Shown here: one piece after another, positions 23,454-34,957 of the stretch
How positions within the stretch are numbered: the stretch's first letter is position 1
Layout: each line of letters begins with the position of its first letter
DNA from: Erodium maritimum
Taxonomy: Eukaryota > Streptophyta > Magnoliopsida > Geraniales > Geraniaceae
DNA: 64,000 bases
Reading direction: 5' to 3'
Assembly (NCBI GenBank): GCA_963921825.1
Contig: OY997594.1
Span: 6,577,001-6,641,000, forward strand
Program-made: the position numbers and the translations under genes
The notes under the pieces: model-generated
Database searches by the model: none
Told to the model about the DNA's origin: nothing
What the model saw: only the letters and a program-made list of their open reading frames with translations

Positions 23454-24507
23454 TGTTGGAATAGGTTTGTTGCCTTTTCTCATTGATGTTAGTTATTTAA
23501 ATACAACTCAATATTCTGATCTTGTTTTGAATACAAGATATACATCAGTAATTACAAATTACAAATTCATAACATATATTATCTAACACGCCCCCTCAGT
23601 CTGAACGGGAGGAGGCAAGACGTTCAGACTGGATCGGAAATCAGTGAAAAGAACTTGTGGGAGTCCTTTCGTAAAAATATCAGCAATCTGAGATCTGGAG
23701 GGAACATGCAGAACCCGAACATGACCTTTAGCAACTTTTTCTCGAACGAAATGTCTGTCAAGCTCGACGTGCTTCGTTCGTTGGTGTTGAACGGGGTTAC
23801 CTAACAGGTAAATAGCACTTACATTGTCGCAGTAGACCAATGTAGATCGAGCCAACGGACAATGTAACTCCAAAAGAAAATTTCAAAGCCAGCAAGATTC
23901 AGACACTACACTTGCGACACCTCTATATTCAGCCTTCGTGCTGGATCGAGATATGGTGGGTTGTCGCTTGGATGACCAAGAAATAAGATTATCGCCCAAA
24001 AATATGCAATAGCCGGATGTAGATCGGCGAATTTCGGGACATCCAGCCCAATCGGCATCAGTGTAAGCAACCAAGTCCGAGCCCGAGGAGGAGTACAGGT
24101 GAATGCCCAAATGAAGAGTTCCCTGAACATATCGGATGATGCATTTGAGCGCCGCCATATGACCATCCCGAGGATCATGCATGTGAATACAGATCTGCTG
24201 TACTGCATAGGAGATATCCGGCCGAGTGAATGTGAGATACTGCAATGCCCCTGCAAGACTGCGATAAAGCGTCGGGTTAGCGAAGGGAGCACCAGCAGAG
24301 CTACTCAGTTTCGCCTTGGTGTCAACGGGAGTAGCAGAAGATGAACAAGAACTCATGCCAGCTCTGATACCATGTTGGAATAGGTTTGTTGCCTTTTCTC
24401 ATTGATGTTAGTTGTTTAAATACAACTCAATATTCTGATCTTGTTTTGAATACAAGATATACATCAGTAATTACAAATTACAAATTCATAACATATCTTA
24501 TCTAACA
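23454..24507 (-). mobile_element. Internally deleted Ty1-copia element with short LTRs
   Basis: Two 135-bp LTRs (23454-23588 and 24373-24507; TGTTGGAATAGG...TATCTAACA), almost identical by eye, flanked by the perfect 5-bp duplication CTTGG (23449-23453 and 24508-24512). On the minus strand a primer-binding site TGGTATCAGAGC (initiator-Met type) lies next to the right LTR and a G-rich polypurine tract next to the left one. The internal 0.8 kb keeps only the end of the reverse-transcriptase region and RNase H, with the Copia words YADADWAG-like and DIFTKGLP. Gag, protease and integrase are absent. A broken, recent fossil; units 2 and 3 show the empty site. Confidence 0.9.
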
Positions 24508-24872
24508 CTTGGGTATGTTTTTAATTATAACAAGGTAGTAAAACGATTGTCAAGGCGTTGCAGCGCTAATATTTTATTTTGTTGGGCTCTTATTTACTTA
24601 TGGATTTCAAACCTTAGCGTACAAGGTAACTAATTTGGTGGATGAACTAGAATTCTTCACAGCCGACCACGTCTCAAACTTGATACCAGTTTAATGTTTA
24701 TGGTGTGTGACCGGTTTTTCCTGATACCTTTTTCTTATATATAAAAACCTTGCTTTTAAGAAAATCACAATATGAATATAGATTTTTCTTAAATAAAATA
24801 TAGTTTTTCATAATATCTTAGATTAATAGTTGTATAAATATATACATACATAACTAATACAATTTAATACAA

Positions 24873-26003
24873 GGGAAAATTTCATTTTACCACCCTGTCA
24901 AACATTTAACTTCAGTTTGATACCCTGGCATAAATTTTTATCAGTTTCATACCCTAACCAAACTTTTAATTTCACTTTCATACCCAGCCGGGTAAAATGT
25001 CCAAAATACCCCTAACTATTACTGAAATTTTCATCTCATGCCACTGACTCAGAATTTGAAAAGAAGTGAAATGACAATAATACACTTCATTGTTTAGGGT
25101 GTTAAACTGAAAATTTCAATAATTTTAAAACAAAATCAGTTTTTTTTACAAATTCATTTTTTAATTTCAAAAAATCAAATTTTAATTTTAAAAATACATA
25201 AAATCAAATTTTTTTATATAAAAATATTTTTTTTATTAAAAACAGTTTTATTTTTTAAAAAAATTAATTTTATTTATATTTTAAAAAAAACTGGAGCTGC
25301 TCGCGAACTCGTCTTCTCCGGCGTGGTCTCCGGCCACCCCTCCTCCGCCGGCGTCGTCCCCGGCCACCCCCACTTCGCCGGCGTCGTCCCCGGCCTCTTC
25401 CCTCCTCCCTCAAGCTTCTCCGGCGTCCTGAAACTTTCGATTTGGTTCAGATATGAACCAAATCAGATCTGAACCACGTTTCAGATCTGAACCAAAGTCA
25501 CGTTTCGAATAGTTTTAACCAAAGTCACCTTCCGGTGGTTCAAATTTCCAGATAACGAACACTTCATCTTCGCGTGGACTAGCTGAAGGTACTTGGCGCC
25601 TCGAGAAGGAGAAACTAGGGTCCGCCGGAGTTCGAAACCGATGACTTTGGTTCAAATTTATATAAAAAAATTGATTTTATGTATTTTTAAAATTAAAATC
25701 TGATTTTTGAAATTAAAAAATGAATTTGTAAAAAAACTGATTTTGTTTTAAAATTATTGAAATTCTCAGTTTAACACCCTAAACAATGAAGGGTATTATT
25801 GTCATTTCACTTCTTTTCAAATTCTGAGTCAGTGGCATGAGATGAAAATTTCAGTAATAGTTAGGGGTATTTTGGACATTTTACCCGGCTGGGTATGAAA
25901 GTGAAATTAAAAGTTTGGTTAGGGTATGAAACTGATAAAAATTTATGCCAGGGTATCAAACCGAAGTTAAATGTTTGACAGGGTGGTAAAATGAAATTTT
26001 CCC
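24873..26003. mobile_element. Mutator-like element with long TIRs and a GC-rich captured core (Pack-MULE)
   Basis: 1131 bp. TIRs of about 380 bp start GGGAAAATTTCATTTTACCA and run into AT-rich DNA from both sides. Flanked by the perfect 9-bp duplication TTAATACAA (24864-24872 and 26004-26012), diagnostic of Mutator. Unit 3 and the tail of unit 2 keep the uninterrupted site (near 44331). The core (about 25290-25640) is abruptly GC-rich, unlike the TIRs. No transposase. Confidence 0.88.
25290..25645 (+). pseudogene. Probable captured host-gene fragment inside the MULE
   Basis: GC-rich block with a tandem word CCGGCGTCGTCCCCGGCC repeated two to three times and a Ser/Pro/Gly-type reading in several frames. 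Such an island between AT-rich TIRs is what a Pack-MULE capture looks like. The donor gene is not recognised. Confidence 0.4.
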
Positions 26004-27654
26004 TTAATACAATACAAACATATTGTTATTTATTTCCCCTCTAGAAATTCAAGTCCAGTTCGAGTTTATTTCTAACGGTTGGCATTCTAAATAACATTAT
26101 TTATCGCTTCTCATTAGTATTTTGTACATTGAAACATGATTTACCCTGATTAAATTAATATGATATATGAAGTTGTGAACAAATTTGTTTCTAATAAACT
26201 ATAAAAAAAATTAATAAGCATCAGTGTACAATTCACGAGTCCATCCTTATTAGTATAAATAACAAAATAGGAAGAACTCGACGCTATTAGTTTTCAATAG
26301 TTTTATTTTACATACATCACAAAATAATTTGATATGATATATAATTTCCAAAACTCAACCTTAATGCGTTAACATGTTTTTATTTTATTTTGTAACAATA
26401 CATGAACCAAGTAATTACAATACATAAAATAAAAATATGTCACTCGATAAACTTTACAAAAAAAATTAGGATACACAATACAGTTGTTTTGATAATTGTG
26501 ATAATATTTTATTATTTGTATTATTGAGTTTCAGCTTATAAAAAAATAATTTATGAGTATGTTTTATTTAATAATGTCACGCCCCAAATCCGGTTTTGAC
26601 CGAATTCGAGACGCGACTTAAGATAAAATAATACTAAAATAATAAAGGTAAATAAATCAGGTTCAATGCAATATTAAATCTCCAAGAGTACAGTGAGTCA
26701 ACAGCTCAACAGGTAAAAATAACCGAGTCAAACAAATAAAGATGGAGTACGTCACTAGACTCTAGCTAAACCCTCGTCACCCCCAAGCTCCGAGAGTCCT
26801 GCTAGTACTGCTCCCGCTCAACACCTGAAACACCACAAAGTAAGGAGGGGTGAGCTTACGCTCAGTAGGAAAAGTAGTTAATGTTCGAAACCACAGTTTA
26901 TCACCACGGGTAACCGTTCAATTAGGGCATACTAGTACATCACGACTATTAGAAACAATTTAAATGATTACTCCAAGACAACACTTGGCCTTCACTCATG
27001 CACAACCCGTAAAACAAACTCACAACGAACCGAACTCATACCACTTTCCACAACTAGCTCTTGACACCCGTCACCTAACAATTCTCAATGAACAACGCCT
27101 ACGGTTATCTCACAACCGACCACACGTGCGAACTCGCAATGCAACACAGGAATCAGGTACAACATCACCTCGAGTCACCAGACACTCTCACAAGACCAAA
27201 GTCACACTTAACCCAATGCACAAAGCCAGACAGCCCGCAGCCCGCACGACTCACACAACAGACAACGCACAAAGCCCGACAACACGCACATCACACACAG
27301 CAGACCCACCCTAAACTTAGTATAACCATTTCCAACGTCTCCTGCTATCGCAACCCGTCCACTTATGTCACACCGGAACACGAAGCCTCGGTCCCGACAC
27401 CCGGTTACCGATCACTTTCACAAAGTTATAAACATACTTAGAATAAATGCACAAAGCCAAACAGCAAGAAAAGAGCACACAGCGAGATACACACAGATAT
27501 CGTACAACAATTCCAACGTCGTTGAATGCACTAAGCCATTTGCACTGAGCCTCTTATATCGTACTGGACAACACAACATCAGTCCCGATATATTCCCCTC
27601 ACTGAGACTGGGGGTAACATCTTCGACCGGAAATCCCTCAGTCCGATGTCTTCC

Positions 27655-27870
27655 ACGCACACAGACACGGGCCATACTCTTCCCGTCACACAGACTCGGG
27701 AAATACTCTTCCCGTCACACAGACTCGGGCAATACTCTCCCGTCACACAGACTCGGGCAATACTCTTCCCGTCACACAGACTCGGGCAATACTCTCCCGT
27801 CACGCAGACTCGGGCAATACTCTTCCCGTCACACAGACTCGGGAATACTCTTCCCGTCACATAGACTCGG
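27655..27870 (+). repeat. Minisatellite in the 3' LTR (28-29 bp x ~8), mirrored at 37805-38015
   Basis: Unit CACACAGACTCGGGCAATAC plus TCTTCCCGT, alternating 28 and 29 bp. The same array stands at the equivalent place of the 5' LTR, so it pre-dates the insertion. Confidence 0.85.
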
Positions 27871-30800
27871 GGCACTGATCACGCCATCGTTGGCCTCGAT
27901 ACACCACGCCGGAACCATCATTTGGTGTAAGTACCACTCCGGTTACGCCGTCTCTTGGGACACACAACAGAGTCTAACACACAACACACAACCATTACTG
28001 GTCCCGGTATACCAACTGGACCATCTCAACATAGCACACAGCCGGTCTATCACTCACCCGGTCATATCACAACCAAGGGTTTTTATCATCAAACACGGCA
28101 CACTTGCCCACACACAGTCACATCATGCAACACTGAGTATAATCTTATTTAGACTCTCACACATCGAGTATAGCACACAACACGCAAACCTAGGTCTCGA
28201 CATGACCCATCTACCAGCACATCAATTTCCCAAGTATTGAAAGCGGATAAAGCGAAAAAAACTAGTGAATCTCGTCCTACAAGTCACTAGACTCGTTCGT
28301 TTAATCAATTAAGTAAAGTAGTCGTTCCTATATGCTAACTAGGACCTTTCCGGTTATTATTAAACCCTAATCATGCACACTAGTAACTTTCCGTAATTAA
28401 GCAGCTGCGTCTCCTAGCTGCTGACGTCCTGGCCTAACTCCGGTCTTCTAGGGAGATATCCAAGAAGTCCAAGTCTGGGTTTTAACAGATAAAAAGTCCA
28501 ATCAGTTCTGGTATGCCCAAAGTCCTCAGAAAAGTCCAAAACGTCCAATTTTAAGTCTAATTAAGTAATTAATTATTTAATTAATTATGTCCGACTCGGA
28601 TCCGCGAACCAGACCGGATCCGACCCGGTCCATGAACCAGACCCGGTCAGACCCAGATCCGACCCGGACCCAGCTCTAGACCCAACCCAAACCCAGTTCC
28701 AGACTCGGCCCAAGCCCGAGTCCAGAACCCATCCAGACCTGGGCCTGGCCCAAGGTTCGTTTGAAACTGGTCCGAGTCTCTCGTCCTGGCCCAGGACCAT
28801 CCAGCCCAATGCTCGGCTTGGCCCAATGCCTGCTCAGGCTCGAGACCAAGTTGGCGATGACTCCGGTGAGCCATGGCTGCTCCGACCACCACCCACGGCA
28901 TCAGGCGAGGCTCGAAGAGGGGAAAAAGAGGCGGAGGGTGGCGTCAGGGGCTTTGGCGAGGGTGTAGCCACGGCGGCGCTGGCTCGTGCGTGAACCCACG
29001 CCACTCCCGTCACAGATCTGGAAATTGCGAGGTCGTCGGCCAGTGTTCCGACCAAATCAGCTCGCATCGAGCTCGGAAAGGTATGAAATCAAGCGAGGCG
29101 AGGCTGGGAAGAAGGAAAGAGGGCGAGGGAGGACGAACCCTCTTCGTTCCTCTGTTGATGTCGTTGAAACGAGCTCGGAAGCTTGGAACCAGAGCGCTCC
29201 CTGACTGCTCGCGTTGATTCCGGCGGCGATGGGTTCGAATCGAACTCGGGAAGAAGGTGAGGGCGAGGGAAGGTAGCAGGAGAAGGTGAAGGAGGTGGAG
29301 GAGATCGAAGAAGAACGGAGAGAGAGAGACGGCGGCGTGGTTTCGCTCGGGTTCGCGAGAGAGAAACGCTGCACGAGGTTGAAGATGCCTCGAGAATCGC
29401 GTCCAGAAATGGAACTCGAATGGTCGCGTTCCTAGGGTTAGCTCCGAAGGGCTGGGCTTCGCGTGCTGCTGGGCTCGGTCACGTGTGCGGGCCTGGCGCG
29501 TCTCAGATTGGGCCTAAGCTGGCCCAATCCCTACTCAGTCCAAATTTTTACCTCTTTTCCCCCTTTTTTTTATTTTTCTTTTCAAAAACACTTGTTGCAA
29601 AAACCTACCCCAACGTTCCAAATTGCAAAAAATACCCTTTTAAAACAAGGTGGTCTTTACAGTCTACCCCCCTTAAAAGAATTTCGTCCTCGAAATTTAA
29701 AACGTACGCGTTCCACTTGATCTGATCTCAAGGAATATCCGATTAACACTCCTAAACCATCACCCCTCATGCACACGGGAACACTTACCCCAGTTAGTCG
29801 ATACCGGATTCCTCCATCGGTAGAGACGTAGCGCCTACTTCCACCGCTTGGTCGAGACATCCTATACCGGAACCGTCCGTCGGTATAGGTGTCATACCAA
29901 AGCCCTTCTCACATCGCACTTAAAACGGATTCAGCACACAGACACTTGTCCTCGGCCACTCACTCGTTTAACCAAGTATCGCACACCCAACAACAAAAGA
30001 AGTCCACGTCCCGTGACTCGGACTATCATCATCGGACTCCAAAAGTGGTCATGCCCTGACCAACTACCCACGATAACCCAAGTAAATAACACGCAAACTC
30101 AACCAATTTACACGTCGATTCACCCACCGTACCACGAAACTGGAGACACTACAAGAACCAGTCCCTCAGGCTCCGAAAGGCTTTGATACCTCGCGCGTAT
30201 TTCATCCTCGCGCTTCCGCGTCAACTCTGTGCGGTTCTCAATCGTCCACGATCACGCGACCCCTCATTCGCTTCTCAAGTAACTCGGGACCACACTGTCC
30301 ACTATTAAACCTCAAGTGCGCCCTGCTTGGGCAATTGACCCGACCTACCATCCAACGCTTCGTACGGTGCCATAATGTTACTGGCCTGAAAGCGTTGTGC
30401 TAGTCGTACTCGGTGATTTTTTTCCGGATACCTTGTGAGGTACTCTCAGTTCTACCCCACACTGCACACACTCGTCAACCACAACGTACTCAGTCGGGGT
30501 GTCAAACGAGCCTTCAGCTCGGAAAATGAGTGCTCATACTCATCAGCTCGCACTAGTTCCGCTCCCTTACTTGTCAAAACAGTCATCGCAGTCAACACAG
30601 ATCAAATCACAGGGTCAAAACGACAATCAACGTCACTCCTGGTATCCCAGAACAAAGGGCCGGCTTCCTATGTCTCGGCTTGATCACACCATACCGAAAT
30701 ACCTCATCGGTCTAGGGGTCTTCCCGGAACACACATCGGGGCAAAACTCAAGCTCGCATCTCGGACCGGCATGCCTTCGGTCGGGTATCTTCCCGTCACT

Positions 30801-31211
30801 CGGGATATAAATCACACATGCAGTACTAAGCAAACCACACCACGGCGAACACATCACCCCAAAGATGCTCATCGATACAGCTTACCAAGAACATCTCGTA
30901 GGTCTAGATATCCTATACCGAGATCTCTCGTCGGCATAGGTCTCACACCGGAAGTCTAGGTCGAGGTATCTATAGCGCAACCGCCACCGATATCGATACC
31001 AAACTGAAACACTGGAACAACATCGGCTACGGCGTCGAACTGAAACACGCCCTCAAATAATTTTACCGAAAATAGACGTATCTCCGAACTCAAAGCTTCG
31101 GTCAGGATATCCCATACCAGAATACAACTTCTCTCGGAACATACATCAAGAAAGTCTCACGCATCACAATGCCATAGTTCGACCACGGTATACCCACCGG
31201 TCAACCTTCCA

Positions 31212-34200
31212 TGTAAGACCCGCCCCCGGTCGATCCCGGTAGAACCGGTGAATCCTAGCTAAGTTTGACTTTCGGCCGGAAAAGTCAACCGATGACTCGG
31301 AAAGTCAGTCGGGACCTTTCCGAGGCCCAAAAAGCTTAGCCGTTAGCACAGTTAGCTTAGTTGGGTCGTTTCCTTCAGTTTGACTGTAATATTGTTAAAG
31401 TCAACTGTCGGTCAAACTCGGGCTTACTATCGGTTATTTTTCGATAAATCTTGGAAAGCTGGAAAATTATTAAGTAGGAGTGACCACACATGACACTTGT
31501 CATGCTTGGCTTGGAGGATGAGAGTAGGGGATTCAAATGACCCTCATACCCTCCTAAGTTACCTTTAAAGGGATAAGACCTTAAGGGCTTTTGAGTAAAT
31601 TGACATTTTAGGTCATTTAAAGGAAAGGGAGCAACAATTCAGCCTATTTCCTCTTGTTTCAGCCGAAAATCACTAGTAGAGAGGAGAGGAGGAGCTCACT
31701 TTCTTGAGGAAGAAGATAGAGAAGAAAGCTTGGATTTTGGAGCTTGTTCTTGGTCCTTTTGCCTTCATTTTCACTTCATCTTCTCCATCTCAACTATCTA
31801 GAGGTAAAGATGCTCTCAACTCTCCATTTCTTCCACTTCCAATCTTTGGGTTTTGTGGGTATTGGCTTAAAAGTTGAAGAACTTTCTTATTTGATTGTTG
31901 CTTGGAGAAGAAGTAGTGAAGTAGGTTGTTGGATTGAGTTTTGGATGAAGTTTGATGAACCCATTGAGGGTGTAGCTGCTGGGTATCTTTGGTTGATTAT
32001 TTTGGAGCTAGGAGAGTTTAGAAATGGAGTTTGTGTTGAGATTTTCGTGAAATTCGAGTTGGGGAAGAAAGGGGAAGGAGCTGGTCAGGTCTGATACGGA
32101 ATCTGACCCGGACCGGGCCAGGTGCCGGCACGGCATGCCGCACGGAACGGGCCTGGTACCGGCACGGCACACGGCACGGCACACGGCACGGGACGGACGG
32201 GAGTCCGGCACGGAACTTGATACGGTCCGTGTCGCTCTCCGGGCCGGTTTGTGACGCGTTTCGCGCTGGATTCCGGGCCGGCCTGTGACAGGGTCCGTGC
32301 CATGTTCCGGCATGGCTAGCCACACGGTCCGTATGGCATTCCGGATCAGATCCCCAGAGCCCAAAACCCTTCCTTTTAGCTCAATTTGATTCCCACATTT
32401 CCTCTTCAAACCTTGATCCATTTCTGAACATTGTTGTGTGTTTTGAGGAGAAGAACACTTGGTTGAGGAAACTAATTTGTGGTCTTTTGGTGGTTCAAAA
32501 CCTTGGAACCAAGCTAGGAAAGAAGGAAGAACGTGGACACGAGTTAGAGGAGCATTTATCACGCCGGGACCCGAGTGAAGGACGGAGTGGTGACCACCGG
32601 GCTTATCATCAGAGTGTTGAGAGGAAGACCTCGAGGTAGGGAAAGCCTTAACCCCTCGTTTATGATGCTTAGTCTGCATATTAGGCTAATAAAATCGGAA
32701 AGGTCCTAGAAATGCATGTAGGATGCGAATAACTAGCTTAATCGTCTTTCAATTACTAATAAACGGAAGTGTCTAGTTGTGAATGATTAGGATGCCAATC
32801 ACTAGTGTAACTCGCTTTCAATACTTGGGAATTGTTTGTCTGGTAGAGGAGCCTTGGCAAAGCCCTCGGATTAGTTGCGTGTTAGGATCACATGCTTGGT
32901 TGTTGGTTGCTTAGTGGATAGGCTAAAGAGTCTAACGAAACTAGTTGAATTGCATGTGTGAATGCTCGTTTGAAGGTTTTTATGAGTGGTTGATTAAACT
33001 CGTACTTGATCGTTGATTGTATTCGAATGATTACTTGATTTACTTAAATGGTTGCTTGGAGCATCGAGTATGACTGGTTGTACCGAGCGGTGCAATCAGG
33101 TGATCGATGCCCCGTTGGTTCGAGACTGGTAAGTGAACGGTAAGTTGTGATTGTGTGATTGGTGTGCTGTGGTTATGTGATTCGTGTACTGTGTGTTGTG
33201 GTGAATTGGTGATGTGTGAATTATGTGTGATAATGAATTGGTGGTTGTTGGGATTGGATTATTTCGTGTTTCGGTTTGAGTGCGTTATTCAATTATGAAC
33301 TGTTTATTATCGAATTGCCCAAGTGTACGCTTCCTATGGGAGTAGTACCTTGGTTCCCGAGGACCTAAAACACTTTGGAGACGTTTCTGAGACTTCCGAC
33401 GATATGTGCCCTGAAGGGTGTTTCCGATAGTCTCAATGATATGCGTCTCCTCTGGATTGGAGGGAAAATCCGAGAGGACACATCATATGTGGATCGGAGG
33501 GTGGAGACTTCATGTGCCACGGCATTGGTTTGGTTACCTATTACTCGTGTTTGTTAAGATCTATCTCGTTGACTTGCTGCTGACTTCATTGAGTTTAAGG
33601 TCCACCTTGTTATATGTTTTCCCTACTGAGCGCAAGCTCACCCCTATGAGTTTATTGTTGTGTTTACAGTCTTGATTGAGGAGTAGAAGCTCGGGAGCTT
33701 CTCGGTGTGGGTGCTTTGTAGAGACTTCGTTCTTTTCACTTTTCTGTTTTGAACAAACCTTGTGGAGGATTATTATTACACCCCTGGAGGGTTATTTGTG
33801 TTTTAAACTGAATTTTGTGGTTTTGAGTTTCTTATTGGAGATTTTCAGGAACTAAATGTTGAATTATTGCTTTATTGTCATTTATTACTAGTCATGCCTC
33901 GAGTCCGGGCAAGAACCGGATCTGAGGGCGTGACAATTTGGTATCAGAGCTTGGTTTCATTTGAAACAGGTGTCTTATGAACTGATTTTCAAACCTCGGA
34001 CCTAAGTCAATTAGGTGGGTAGAGTTAGGGAGTCTGAGTCGTGAGTCGCTTTAATGGTTGTCCTAAATGGAACCTTACACTACGATGTTTGCATTACTTG
34101 ATTGGTATCCTCTCCCTAGTGATCGGTGAAGCCGAATGGTTGAGAGCGGAATTGGATTAACGGTCAATGACCGACCCGCTATACATGCATGGTAGGGTGA

Positions 34201-34957
34201 GCCAACGGTTGGTGGTGTTGCCCTTTTTGGCGTATTACTTCGAAAATTTTCAAGTTGTTGTTGGGTCCTGTTCAAGTTTTGACTTGTGTGGTTGACTGCT
34301 TGTCTGGAGCATGAGTACTCCATGTGTGCTGATATTTAGTGTTTTGGGTGGGGCACGAGAACCCCGTATCCCGTTGTATGAGAACTTGTTTGGGACACGA
34401 GAATCCCGTATGCCCTTGTGTGGTGAGATTGGGACACGAGAATCCCGTATGCCCTTGTGTGGTGAGATTGGGACACGAGAATCCCGTATGCCCGTGTGTG
34501 GTGAGATTGGGACACGAGAATCCCGTATGCCCGTGTGTGGCGAGTTTGGGGCACGAGTACCCCGTAGTATTTGGGAGCACGAGAACTCCGTTCATGGATT
34601 GCGTTGTGTACTATAGGAGCATGAGAACTCCGTTTATTGATTGTGTGATGTCTTTGGCAGAGCATGAGAACTCTGCGTACTTTTGTCTTGTGAATTTGTG
34701 TTGGTGCTTGTCCCGCTTAAGCGGAGGGTTAAGGGAAAATACGAATGGGTCATGCCGAATTTTCAGTAGAACTAAAATGTTTACACCATCACTGGTTGAC
34801 TCAGGGGCGTCACTGTAGTTGAGCATGATGGTTCGATGTCCAGTTGTTACAATGAGGTTCGGGGACGCCCGAATCAGGTTTTCATTTATTGCTTTATTGT
34901 CATTTATTACTAGTCATGCCTCGAGTCCGGGCAAGAACCGGATCGGAGGGCGTGACA
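31212..34957 (+). mobile_element. Nested Tekay-like element (family B), truncated, inside the 13.2-kb element
   Basis: 5' LTR 31212-33935 (TGTAAGACCCGCCCCCGG...GAGGGCGTGACA), then TTGGTATCAGAGC as primer-binding site (TGGTATCAGAGC at 33939-33950), about 0.9 kb of non-coding internal DNA, and only the last 80 bp or so of the 3' LTR (to 34957). Flanked by the perfect duplication TTCCA (31207-31211 and 34958-34962), so the loss of internal and LTR sequence came after, or together with, insertion. Plus orientation, opposite to its host element. Broken; no coding domain. Confidence 0.88.
34345..34580 (+). repeat. Tandem repeat in the nested element (39 bp x ~5)
   Basis: Unit built on GGGACACGAGAATCCCGTAT and GCCCTTGTGTGGTGAGATT, with degenerate copies on both sides. 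All frames stay open over short distances because of the periodicity, which explains the spurious ORFs on both strands here. Confidence 0.85.

Noticed and set aside
27365-28240. A 291-codon plus-strand ORF
   Set aside because: It lies inside the long LTR over a 28-29-bp minisatellite that keeps frames open; the copy in the other LTR does not preserve it and there is no protein-like domain.
28585-29400. GC-rich ORFs on both strands, repeated at 38716-39415
   Set aside because: Equivalent positions of the two LTRs of one gypsy element; frames differ between the copies, so they are LTR leader sequence, not genes.
34272-34818. Overlapping ORFs of 100-160 codons on both strands
   Set aside because: Periodic 39-bp repeats give open frames in several phases; the translated text is a repeat of the DNA unit, not a protein family.
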